NCBI GenBank assembly: GCA_001515265.1
Contig: LNDB01000001.1
Span: forward strand, 143,044 to 207,043
Direction of reading: 5' to 3'
Length of the DNA: 64,000 nt
DNA from: Candidatus Dichloromethanomonas elyunquensis
GTDB taxonomy: Bacteria > Bacillota > Desulfitobacteriia > Desulfitobacteriales > Syntrophobotulaceae
Part shown: positions 8,848-16,201 of the stretch, one piece after another
Layout of the letters: the number at the start of each line of letters is the position of its first letter
How positions within the stretch are numbered: position 1 is the first letter of the stretch
The notes under the pieces: generated by a model
The model's input: only the letters and a program-made list of their open reading frames with translations
Told to the model about the DNA's origin: nothing
The model's database searches: none
Program-made: the position numbers and the translations under genes

Positions 8848-9423
8848 TTAATCATTTCCATTGTTCTTCAAACTCTCATAGGTTAACCATGTGAGTTGAT
8901 GAATGATTTTCCCACTATCTCTGAGGTAGTTCAATGTATGCTCTACACAAGCTAAGGTTCCCTCTTTAAGGTCATGATACAACTTCTTTCTGAGCTTGTC
9001 TACTCCGTGAAAACTTCGTGAAGGTTCAGTCAGATCCGCGCTGTAAATCAGCATTTCCAAATTGGACATCCCAGGTCTGCCCAAAGTATGATTTGCCACG
9101 GCATTAAGAATATCCTCATCATGGATTCCATGTTCATTTCGCAGCATATAGGCGGCAATCCTTCCATGAAGGACCTGAGGGCATTGCAGGTCATCGGGAT
9201 ATTGAATAAGTCCCCATTCGTTTGCTTTCCGCATTTGATCCTGAAGGGAATACATTTTTGCCATATCGTGGGTGAGGGCGGCCAAAGCCGCAGCTTCAGG
9301 ATCTATCTGATATTTTCCCGCAAGATCACAAGCGAGCACTTCGACTCCGATAGTATGCCGGAATCTCTCAAACTCCAAATTTCTAGCAGCCAGGAGACGG
9401 AACTGTCCAAGCGGGTAGCCCAT
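8848..9423 (-). CDS. yqeK: HD-domain nucleotide phosphohydrolase YqeK
   Basis: A 191-aa HD-superfamily metal-dependent hydrolase; family members cleave diadenosine tetraphosphate (Ap4A) symmetrically. The HD motif is visible in ALTHDMAKMYS, with the upstream His (FRHTIGVEV) and later metal ligands (VLHGRIAAYML, ANHTLGRPGMS). It is followed by rsfS at 14 bp and separated from nadD, its usual neighbour, by an RRM gene. The ATG is preceded by AGAGAGG. Confidence 0.93.
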   Translation of the reverse strand: MGYPLGQFRLLAARNLEFERFRHTIGVEVLACDLAGKYQIDPEAAALAALTHDMAKMYSLQDQMRKANEWGLIQYPDDLQCPQVLHGRIAAYMLRNEHGIHDEDILNAVANHTLGRPGMSNLEMLIYSADLTEPSRSFHGVDKLRKKLYHDLKEGTLACVEHTLNYLRDSGKIIHQLTWLTYESLKNNGND

Positions 9424-9447
9424 GACGACAACCTCTCTTTAGAATAG

Positions 9448-9487
9448 TAATAATAATAAGAAGAATACGGTACAATATACCGTATTC
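9448..9487 (-). terminator. Terminator downstream of the RRM gene
   Basis: A perfect 10-bp inverted repeat GAATACGGTA/TACCGTATTC with a 5-nt loop (9463-9487). On the minus strand it is followed by TTCTTATTATTATTA. It sits between the RRM gene and yqeK and would end RRM transcription. Confidence 0.65.
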
Positions 9488-9582
9488 ACCGGGGTCCAGG
9501 ATATTTAAGATAAACCAGAATACTCAAAAAGGTATGATAATATTTAATAATTTATCTTAAGAGAAACCCCTGACCAAATCGC

Positions 9583-9837
9583 TTAGACAGTTTGGCGAGG
9601 TCTAGCTTCGTTAACTGTCAGTGAACGGCCGTTAAAATCACTGCCGTTAAGTTCTTCTGCAAGGTGCTCGGCATCGTCTGCAGCAACTTCAACAAAACCA
9701 AAGCCTCTTGAACGTCCTGTTTCTCTATCGGTTATAATTCTGCTGCCTACCACATTACCGTAGCGAGAAAAGAACTCAGTCAGCTCCTCGGAAGAAGTAC
9801 TCCAGGGAAGGTTGCCCACATACAGGGTTTTTGTCAT
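9583..9837 (-). CDS. Small RNA-binding protein with a single RRM domain
   Basis: An 84-aa protein that is almost entirely one RNA-recognition motif. RNP2 is LYVGNLPW at residues 5-12 and RNP1 is RGFGFVEV at about 43-50. Single-RRM proteins of this kind bind single-stranded RNA and are often cold- or stress-induced. The ORF track starts at MILEVNL; the ATG at 9837 follows AGAGGTGA by 5 nt and puts the RRM at the very N-terminus as in homologues. It is inserted between nadD and yqeK with its own terminator, so it is probably independently transcribed. Confidence 0.92.
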   Translation of the reverse strand: MTKTLYVGNLPWSTSSEELTEFFSRYGNVVGSRIITDRETGRSRGFGFVEVAADDAEHLAEELNGSDFNGRSLTVNEARPRQTV

Positions 9838-9916
9838 CAGATTCACCTCTAAAATCATTTTGATAATAGTATAAGCAACTTATACTATAGTATACAAAGC
9901 TGTCGGAAGTCAATTT

Positions 9917-10558
9917 TTATTTGCTTTGGTAGAGATGGTTTGTTTTAATAAAAAGCCTTACTTCCTCCGGCAAGAGGTACCGGATAGATTTTTGATTAAA
10001 GACCCTGGACCGAATGTCAGTAGAAGATATTGCCAAGGCCGGAACTTCCAGCTGATATATCCGTTCCTTGGTAAACGGATATTTTTTGAATATTTTACTA
10101 AGCACATTACGCGAATCATATCCCGGTCTGGAAACGCCAACAATTTTTGACAGCTTGATAATTTCTTCGGGTTCCCTCCAGGTTAGCATTTCCTTCAAAG
10201 CGTCCGTTCCGGTAATGAAATAGAGCTCCTGATCTGAAAAGGTTTTCTTTAAAATACGTAAGGTGTCAATGGTATAGGTCGGTCCTGTACGTTCAATCTC
10301 CATACGGGAAACCTTAAAGTTATTATTACTCCGTATTGACATCTCTACCATTTCAAAACGCAGATTGGCATCGGTTATGATACGATCTATTTTATGAGGG
10401 GGATTTCCCGCAGGGATAAAAAGGACATTGTCCAGTTCGAGCTCAATCCTGGCTGTCTCTGCTGCCACGAGATGCCCGTAATGAATAGGATCGAAGGTTC
10501 CTCCCATAATCCCCAGCCGTAATCCGCCGGTCATTGAATCTCGAACGTTGGCTTCCAT
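9917..10558 (-). CDS. nadD: Nicotinate-nucleotide adenylyltransferase
   Basis: Converts nicotinate mononucleotide and ATP to deamido-NAD in NAD biosynthesis. The nucleotidyltransferase signature GIMGGTFDPIHYGH is near residue 17 and ISSTDIRSR is near residue 175. The length of 213 aa is normal. GGGGAG 8 nt before the ATG supports the start, giving a short N-terminal extension (MEANVRDSMTGG). It is in the conserved obg-yhbY-nadD neighbourhood. Confidence 0.96.
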   Translation of the reverse strand: MEANVRDSMTGGLRLGIMGGTFDPIHYGHLVAAETARIELELDNVLFIPAGNPPHKIDRIITDANLRFEMVEMSIRSNNNFKVSRMEIERTGPTYTIDTLRILKKTFSDQELYFITGTDALKEMLTWREPEEIIKLSKIVGVSRPGYDSRNVLSKIFKKYPFTKERIYQLEVPALAISSTDIRSRVFNQKSIRYLLPEEVRLFIKTNHLYQSK

Positions 10559-10630
10559 CTTAATCTCCCCGGTTTAAATCTGTTATTCATGTATTCTCTA
10601 GTAATTTGGCTGTTTTCCTTGCAGGAATAT

Positions 10631-10924
10631 TCAATCCGGCAAAATGATCTTTACTTTATCACCGGACGTTCGGTAAAGGAGAAAGTTACGTCCAATCACC
10701 TGAACAAGTTCGGCCTTGACCTTATCCGCCAATTGCAGGGCAATGCTTTCGGGAACATCTGCGCAATTCTGTAAAACCCTGCCTTTGATTAACTCTCTCG
10801 CTTCCAGTGCATCGTCTGCTTGTTTCATCACATTTTCAGTGACTTCTTCTTTGCCGATAAAAAGTATCGGTTCCATTTCATTGCCCAGAGACCTTAAAAA
10901 TCTTTTTTGTTTACCGGTGAGCAT
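10631..10924 (-). CDS. yhbY: YhbY-family CRM-domain RNA-binding protein
   Basis: A 97-aa CRM (chloroplast RNA splicing and ribosome maturation) domain protein associated with pre-50S ribosomes. The family signature is complete: LTGKQKRFLRSLGNEMEPILFIGK, ELIKGRVLQN and VQVIGRNFLLYR (the conserved GxxG-type loop near the N-terminus). It begins 5 bp after obg, so the two are translationally coupled. Confidence 0.95.
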   Translation of the reverse strand: MLTGKQKRFLRSLGNEMEPILFIGKEEVTENVMKQADDALEARELIKGRVLQNCADVPESIALQLADKVKAELVQVIGRNFLLYRTSGDKVKIILPD

Positions 10925-10929
10925 CTAGA

Positions 10930-12204
10930 TCACCCTCCTTCAGACCATTCCAATTCCAGATTACCAATCATCACTTTATCGCCAACTTTAATTCCTTCCT
11001 CCCGAAGGGCATCATCCACTCCCATGACTTTAAGGATATTTTGAAAGCGCATGATTCCGTCATCCGTATCGAGATAGGCCATCGCTGCATGTCTTTCAAT
11101 TTCTTTTCCGCTTATAACAAACATTATGCCCTGACGCTCGATCCGGAACCGGTCTTCGTTTTGGGCCTGGATGATCCGATGCTGATCGGGATTCGCGGAA
11201 AATTCGATAGGGGGAACTTGAGGCAGAACCTGTGTTACCCTATGGAGAAGTTCTTCAATTCCTTCCCCGGTTACCGCAGAAACCGGAAAGATTTCATATT
11301 GATCCCGCAAAAACTCTTTGAGCTTTCGCAGGTTCTCGACCGCACCGCTAACATCCATTTTGTTGGGCACAACGATCATAGGTCTTTCCGCTAAAGCCGG
11401 ACTATATTCCTTCAGTTCCCTGTTGATAATTTGGAAATCTTGAATCGGATCCCGTTCCTCAGATCCGGCTATATCCAAAATATGGAGCAATAATCTGGTT
11501 CGTTCAATGTGCCGCAAGAACTCGTGCCCCAATCCGGCTCCGGCATGGGCCCCCTCGATAATTCCGGGAATATCCGCCATCACAAAGCTCTCGTCTTCCA
11601 CTTTAACCACCCCAAGATTAGGAACCAGTGTCGTAAAGTGATAATCGGCAATTTTGGGACGCGCCGCCGATACTCTGGATATGAGCGTAGATTTGCCGAC
11701 ATTGGGAAACCCGACTAATCCGACATCGGCCAGCAGTTTGAGTTCTAATAAAAGCCAGCGCTCTTCTCCCGGCTCTCCTCTTTCCGCCACGGTGGGAGCT
11801 TTATTGGTATTGCTCATAAACCTGGCATTTCCGCGGCCCCCGCGGCCGCCTTTGACGATAATAACCTGCTGTCCATGTCTTGTTACATCTGCAAGGATCT
11901 CTCCCGACGCTTCATCTTTAATGATTGTACCGGACGGAATCCGCAGAATCAAATCGGAGGCACTTTTTCCATGCATGTCTTTACCTTCTCCATGCTCCCC
12001 GCGGTCGGCTTTATAGTGCCTTCTATATCGAAAATCTACCAGGGTTCTTAGACCTTCATCGGCTTCAAAGATAATGTTTCCCCCGCGGCCGCCGTCCCCT
12101 CCGTTGGGTCCCCCCATCGGAACATATTTTTCCCTGCGGAAAGATACGGCGCCTGCTCCGCCATCACCGGCTTTGACATAGATTTTTGTCCGGTCATAAA
12201 ACAT
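10930..12204 (-). CDS. obg: Obg/CgtA GTPase
   Basis: An essential GTPase acting in 50S maturation, stress response and, in Bacillus, the sporulation phosphorelay. The 424 residues carry three domains: a glycine-rich Obg fold (1-158, e.g. GGDGGRGGNIIFEAD), a G domain (GFPNVGKSTL, ADIPGIIEGAHAGAGLGHEFLRH, NKMD) and a C-terminal OCT domain (about 345-424). It lies just downstream of spo0B as in Bacillus subtilis. Confidence 0.98.
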   Translation of the reverse strand: MFYDRTKIYVKAGDGGAGAVSFRREKYVPMGGPNGGDGGRGGNIIFEADEGLRTLVDFRYRRHYKADRGEHGEGKDMHGKSASDLILRIPSGTIIKDEASGEILADVTRHGQQVIIVKGGRGGRGNARFMSNTNKAPTVAERGEPGEERWLLLELKLLADVGLVGFPNVGKSTLISRVSAARPKIADYHFTTLVPNLGVVKVEDESFVMADIPGIIEGAHAGAGLGHEFLRHIERTRLLLHILDIAGSEERDPIQDFQIINRELKEYSPALAERPMIVVPNKMDVSGAVENLRKLKEFLRDQYEIFPVSAVTGEGIEELLHRVTQVLPQVPPIEFSANPDQHRIIQAQNEDRFRIERQGIMFVISGKEIERHAAMAYLDTDDGIMRFQNILKVMGVDDALREEGIKVGDKVMIGNLELEWSEGG

Positions 12205-12228
12205 AGTTAATCCCTCTGCTTCATCGAC

Positions 12229-12726
12229 TCATTTTGCTTCAAAGTTTTTCTCCAGACAGATTTGTCCTTGATTCAGCAGCTTAAATTCACTGCCGAAACC
12301 TCGGGGTAAAGGAAACAAACGAATTCTAACCCATAAATTTCCAGGATCTTCATCTTCCGGTATTAAGTCAAGACATTCTTTAGTGTATCCATAAAATAAG
12401 AAAGCATTATCTTCTCCCAGCCTTTCCCGCCAGAACTCTTCACTTTTCATTTCCAGGGGAAAATCAATGGCCATTTCGACACCTTTTAACCTTAACCCAA
12501 AATGCCACCCCATTAGAACAGCGACTATGTTTTTTTCACCGATCGTATAAATTTCCTGTTGAAGCGATAATCCTTCGACTGTTTCATCGATATAGGACAA
12601 TGCTTTTTGAGGCATATTCAATTGCAAATAGCCTCGGATAACCTGAAAATTATTCAGAAAATCATGGCGCTGAATTTGAAAGTTTTCCAATTGTTCAAAC
12701 AACAGGGTTTTATCTAACTGAGACAT
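12229..12726 (-). CDS. Spo0B-like sporulation phosphotransferase
   Basis: A 165-aa protein with the Spo0B alpha-helical hairpin at its N-terminus. QIQRHDFLNNFQVIRGYLQL contains the phosphorylatable His followed by D-F-x-N-x-x-Q, as in Spo0B and DcuS-type kinases. Residues 60-165 match a degenerate ATPase-like C-terminal domain. In Bacillus, Spo0B relays phosphate from Spo0F to Spo0A. The rpmA-spo0B-obg order is the Bacillus order, which supports the assignment. The ATG follows GGAGG by 9 nt. Phosphorelay function is inferred; clostridial-type sporulators often lack a full phosphorelay. Confidence 0.82.
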   Translation of the reverse strand: MSQLDKTLLFEQLENFQIQRHDFLNNFQVIRGYLQLNMPQKALSYIDETVEGLSLQQEIYTIGEKNIVAVLMGWHFGLRLKGVEMAIDFPLEMKSEEFWRERLGEDNAFLFYGYTKECLDLIPEDEDPGNLWVRIRLFPLPRGFGSEFKLLNQGQICLEKNFEAK

Positions 12727-12749
12727 ATTTCCTCCCTAAAAATCCTTCA

Positions 12750-12780
12750 AACAAAACAAACCCCTGAGTTAACCCAGGGG
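12750..12780 (-). terminator. Terminator after rpmA
   Basis: CCCCTG...CAGGGG arms with an inner GTTAAC, followed on the minus strand by TTTGTTTTGTTTG. It lies between rpmA and spo0B and separates ribosomal-protein transcription, wholly or partly, from spo0B-obg. Confidence 0.75.
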
Positions 12781-12797
12781 TATGAAGCTTGCTTGAG

Positions 12798-13073
12798 TTA
12801 TTGGGCTTGAGCAACACCGTTTTGAGAATAAACACTTACTTGTTTACGGAATTTGTCTTTGCGTTCAAACTTGACATAACCGTCAATCAATGCAAATAAT
12901 GTATCATCGCTGCCAATACCGCAGTTATTACCCGGATGAATCTTGGTGCCGCGCTGGCGAACCAAAATATTTCCGGCTGCAACGAACTGCCCATCGGCCC
13001 GTTTGACTCCAAGTCTTTGCGCTTGACTATCCCTACCATTTCGGGTACTGCCTACACCTTTCTTATGAGCCAT
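12798..13073 (-). CDS. rpmA: Ribosomal protein L27 (no N-terminal extension)
   Basis: A 50S protein reaching the peptidyl-transferase centre. The 91 residues match L27 ([40 protein letters not shown]). The protein starts MAHKKG, i.e. it has the mature N-terminus directly. It lacks the cleavable extension (ending ...FFA) present in many Firmicutes. The prp/ysxB protease gene that normally sits between rplU and rpmA is also absent; only 52 bp separate the two genes. Confidence 0.97.
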   Translation of the reverse strand: MAHKKGVGSTRNGRDSQAQRLGVKRADGQFVAAGNILVRQRGTKIHPGNNCGIGSDDTLFALIDGYVKFERKDKFRKQVSVYSQNGVAQAQ

Positions 13074-13125
13074 GAAAGTTCACCTCCTCAAATGGAAGAC
13101 ATGATAAATAAAGAAAGAAAGCCGT

Positions 13126-13437
13126 TTACGCTTGAATCGTTTCTACAGAAAGCTTAGTATAAGGCTGACGATGGCCTTTTTTTACACGGACATGCTTTTT
13201 GGATTTATAACGGAAAGCGATAACCTTATCGGCTTTTCCCTGTCCAATAACCTTTACAACTACGGAAGCTCCCTCTACTACCGGAGTCCCAACGGTTATC
13301 ATTCCATTTTTTTCCACAAGCAGCACTTCATTAATATTAAGGGTTTGACCTTCAATGACTGCAAGCTTTTCTACCTGAATGACATCGCCCTCTTGAACTC
13401 TGTATTGTTTGCCCCCGGTCTCGATAACTGCATACAT
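13126..13437 (-). CDS. rplU: Ribosomal protein L21
   Basis: A 103-aa 50S protein that binds 23S rRNA. It begins [18 protein letters not shown] and carries the C-terminal signature [19 protein letters not shown]. The ORF-track start 11 codons upstream is rejected: the ATG at 13437 follows GGGAGGTG by 8 nt and gives the standard length. It is first in an rplU-rpmA transcript with its own promoter and leader. Confidence 0.97.
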   Translation of the reverse strand: MYAVIETGGKQYRVQEGDVIQVEKLAVIEGQTLNINEVLLVEKNGMITVGTPVVEGASVVVKVIGQGKADKVIAFRYKSKKHVRVKKGHRQPYTKLSVETIQA

Positions 13438-13574
13438 ATTATTTACACCTCCCATACCCAGACTCGCCAATTGAGGTCGGTTTTCAAAAAAACCTGTTTT
13501 GTACCTTGTACGTGCGGTTGTGGCAAGAAGTTACCACGTTTAAATATTTTAGCATTATTGGGTACTTTCGTCAA
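13438..13574 (-). promoter_or_regulatory. rplU promoter and 5' leader (position of the L21 autoregulatory leader)
   Basis: TTGACG (13574-13569) and TAAAAT (13551-13546) are exactly 17 nt apart on the minus strand. The transcript has a roughly 100-nt leader before rplU. It holds short hairpin arms (GTGG...CCAC and GTAC...GTAC) and a run of T residues. Firmicutes often carry an L21 leader motif here, and the position and length fit; the full motif was not confirmed by eye. Confidence 0.6.
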
Positions 13575-13591
13575 CAACTGAAAATCACAGC

Positions 13592-14839
13592 CTATCTTTT
13601 GGCCAACCGGCCCCTTCCGGAACATTTAGGACAATCCGCCGTATAACGGGCGGCAAGAGTCTGTCCTTGCTTCTTGCGGGTCACTTCGACCAGTCCTAAT
13701 TTGGTTAAACCTATTACTTTACATTTTACCTTATCCCGTTCAAAAAATTTCTCCAAAGTAGTGATTAATTTTTCCCAGTCTTCCGTTCGTTCTAAATCAA
13801 TAAAATCAATAATGATAATTCCGCTTAAATTCCGTAGCCTGATTTGACGGGAAATTTCTTCCGCCGCTTCCAGGTTAAGACTCAGCAAGGTTTCCTCAAG
13901 GTTATTGTTGCCGGTATATTTCCCTGAATTGACATCAATAGCTGTCAGCGCCTCTGTTTGCTCTATCACCAGATACCCTCCCCTGGCAAGGGGTACTCTA
14001 GGGTGTAACGCATTACGAATTTCAACATCAATCCCGTAACGTTCGAAAAGAGACGCTTTCATATCCGTCCAAATTTTGCTTGCAGCCGGACATCCCAGTT
14101 CTCTTAACTTTTCCCGCAGCAATTCGGCCGTCTTTCCGTTGTCAATCATAATTTTATCCACTTCGTCATCAATTATTTCTCTTACAAGCCGGGAAAACGG
14201 ATCATTACTGCCGTAAAGAAGACCTTTTACAGTATGATCTTCAATTTTCTTGAAAATTTCTTGCTGCTCCGACTGAAGCCTTTGTACATCTTCAAAAAAC
14301 TCCTTAGCGGATACTCCCTCTGCCAGGGTGCGTATAATAAGTCCCGCTTCGGCCGGTTTCACTCTTTCCCCCAAGGATTGCAGACGCTGTCTTTCTTTTT
14401 CGTCTTTTATTTTTCGGGAAACTCCGATATACCCATGAACTCCCGGAAGCAAAACGACATAACGCCCTGCGAGGGAAAGATGGGTCGTTACCCTAGCCCC
14501 TTTGTTTCCAACAGGCTCTCTCACAATCTGAACAATAATTTCCTGTCCTTCTTTCAGGTAATTTTCTATGGACGGAAAAACTTTGGGGATTATTTTCTCG
14601 TTACCGGCAAATTCCTCCTCCAACACATCCCCAACGTAAAGGAACGCGTTTTTACCTAACCCGATATCGATGAAAGCAGCTTGTATTCCGGGAACGATAT
14701 TATTGACTTTCCCTTTATAAATGCTGCCTGCCAGACGCAATTCTTTTTCGGAATCGTCTAATACCTCGATCAGCTTTCCGCCGTCCAGGACGGCAGCCCT
14801 TATGTGATTATCTTTCAAGGTAATGATGATCTCTTTCAA
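13592..14839 (-). CDS. rng: Ribonuclease E/G family endoribonuclease
   Basis: A single-strand-specific, 5'-monophosphate-dependent endoribonuclease involved in rRNA and mRNA processing. An N-terminal S1 domain is seen (GSIYKGKVNNIVPGIQAAFIDIG...NAFLY), then the catalytic DNase I-like region with metal-binding Asp residues (ALTAIDVNSGKYTG and IIIDFIDL). It ends with the Zn-link type motif CPKCSGRGR. At 415 aa it is on the short side and lacks any RNase E scaffold tail, so it is RNase G-like. Its start overlaps the stop of the next upstream gene by 4 bp. Confidence 0.93.
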   Translation of the reverse strand: MKEIIITLKDNHIRAAVLDGGKLIEVLDDSEKELRLAGSIYKGKVNNIVPGIQAAFIDIGLGKNAFLYVGDVLEEEFAGNEKIIPKVFPSIENYLKEGQEIIVQIVREPVGNKGARVTTHLSLAGRYVVLLPGVHGYIGVSRKIKDEKERQRLQSLGERVKPAEAGLIIRTLAEGVSAKEFFEDVQRLQSEQQEIFKKIEDHTVKGLLYGSNDPFSRLVREIIDDEVDKIMIDNGKTAELLREKLRELGCPAASKIWTDMKASLFERYGIDVEIRNALHPRVPLARGGYLVIEQTEALTAIDVNSGKYTGNNNLEETLLSLNLEAAEEISRQIRLRNLSGIIIIDFIDLERTEDWEKLITTLEKFFERDKVKCKVIGLTKLGLVEVTRKKQGQTLAARYTADCPKCSGRGRLAKR

Positions 14840-15609
14840 ACCGCTTCCCCGCTTTCGGCTAAAAGATTGAGTATCTCAATCGGATCCAAAAGCCTTCCGT
14901 CAGGCTGTTCAATGAAGAGTCCTTCACGAACTGTATAGACTCCGGAAAGATCCACGGGTAGACCTGCGAGGTCCCGAAGGCTCTCCAATACTTCAATGGG
15001 ACGGACAGACCCGGAATTACCGGTAACTATATCAAACTGCATACTGATCGCATTATTGCCGGCTTGATCTGCCTGTGCCGCTTCTTGAGCTAAGACAGTG
15101 ATCCGCTTAACAAACGGACGGATATTCCTCTCCACTTTCTTTCCTTTCTGAAAACGTACTCCTATCACTTCTTCTCTGGCAAGCCATTTTTGGCAGAATT
15201 CCAGAATCCGGTCAACTTCTGCAAATCCAGCCAATAGTCCCTCCGTTCTGTAGCGGGCTAAATTAATCACCGCCGTTAAAGCTTTATCAGCCTGCGACCG
15301 GACTGCATAATCTATTAACTCAATCCCTCCGGGAAGCTGGCTCTGTAGTTTATTTACAGTTTCCTCCAAAAAATACTTTTCAGGAATATCCGGCAGTGTA
15401 CTTAACTCCATATCCACAAATTCCCGCTGTCCTTCGACCCCTACCGGCAGCGGAGGACCAAACGAGATTTTCGGGTGGGGATTAAATCCTTCCGTAAATA
15501 CCGCCTTGATTTTTGCCCTTCTCAGTGCTCTGTCAAATACTCTGGTAAGATCAAGATGAGCAATGTACCTTGCTTCATTTTTTTTGGTATAAGCCATTCT
15601 TGTCTTCAG
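14836..15609 (-). CDS. DUF2344 / TIGR03936 'radical SAM-linked' protein
   Basis: A protein of the family found beside, or fused to, a particular B12/radical-SAM protein and upstream of RNase G. The signature is clear: EARYIAHLDLTRVFDRALRRAKIKAVFTEGFNPHPKISFGPPLPVGVEG. Biochemical function is unknown; a link to tRNA or rRNA modification has been suggested only from context. The ORF track starts at 15696, but no ribosome-binding site fits there. An AGAGG box 9 nt before a CTG (15609) would give MKTRMAYTKK, aligning with homologue starts; the ATG at 15597 is the alternative. It overlaps rng by 4 bp. Confidence 0.85.
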   Translation of the reverse strand: MKTRMAYTKKNEARYIAHLDLTRVFDRALRRAKIKAVFTEGFNPHPKISFGPPLPVGVEGQREFVDMELSTLPDIPEKYFLEETVNKLQSQLPGGIELIDYAVRSQADKALTAVINLARYRTEGLLAGFAEVDRILEFCQKWLAREEVIGVRFQKGKKVERNIRPFVKRITVLAQEAAQADQAGNNAISMQFDIVTGNSGSVRPIEVLESLRDLAGLPVDLSGVYTVREGLFIEQPDGRLLDPIEILNLLAESGEAV

Positions 15610-15770
15610 AAACAAACGCCTCTTTCTATAAACAAAATAATTCGGTCTTAATCCATTAACGGGACAAGCATGATTCTTTCTGCCGTGAATAAACATCTTG
15701 TAGATGAAGGAGCGAAAATTAATTTTATATTCTTCAAGGATATTGTCAAAATTGCTGGGAGGAATACTTT

Positions 15771-16196
15771 ATGCAGTTTTCCTATGGTGAGCAAATGCCT
15801 CTTAGGCTTTTGGATGAGGCAACCTTTTGGAAACACCAAGAAAGTGAGCATACCGTTGTAATTAGGGAAATCACACCTAATCTAGAAAGAAAATTTGTCG
15901 AAGAACTCAAACAGTGGGAGTCGGCCTTAGTCAAAACTCATAGTCTGGCAGTCCAACTAACCGAAACTGTTGTACGGTCAGGAAATACCGTACCGCCGGT
16001 TATTGCCGAGGAAGTCTTGCGGCTGATGAGTTTTAGCCTGGAACAAAGCGGCCGCTTCGTCAAATTTCTCTTTGGAATCCTAGATATGAGTCCGTCTGTC
16101 AAAAGGAATTCGATTGCTCAGACTGTTGTCAAACATATCATCCGAGAGTCAGAATACTTTATCGGTATCGCTCAGGCTATCTGCGGAAATGGATAA
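15771..16196 (+). CDS. DUF2935-type protein
   Basis: A 141-aa helical protein opposite the radical-SAM pair, resembling DUF2935. The block PLRLLDEATFWKHQESEHTVVIREITPNLE, with its clustered Glu/His residues, and the later EEVLRLMSFSLEQSGRFVKF are family-like and suggest a four-helix bundle. The spacing of WKHQxxEH is compatible with metal binding. GGGAGGA lies 7 nt before the ATG. Its function is unknown. It has no clear partner; both neighbours are on the other strand. Confidence 0.8.
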   Translation: MQFSYGEQMPLRLLDEATFWKHQESEHTVVIREITPNLERKFVEELKQWESALVKTHSLAVQLTETVVRSGNTVPPVIAEEVLRLMSFSLEQSGRFVKFLFGILDMSPSVKRNSIAQTVVKHIIRESEYFIGIAQAICGNG

Positions 16197-16201
16197 TTGC
16201 T

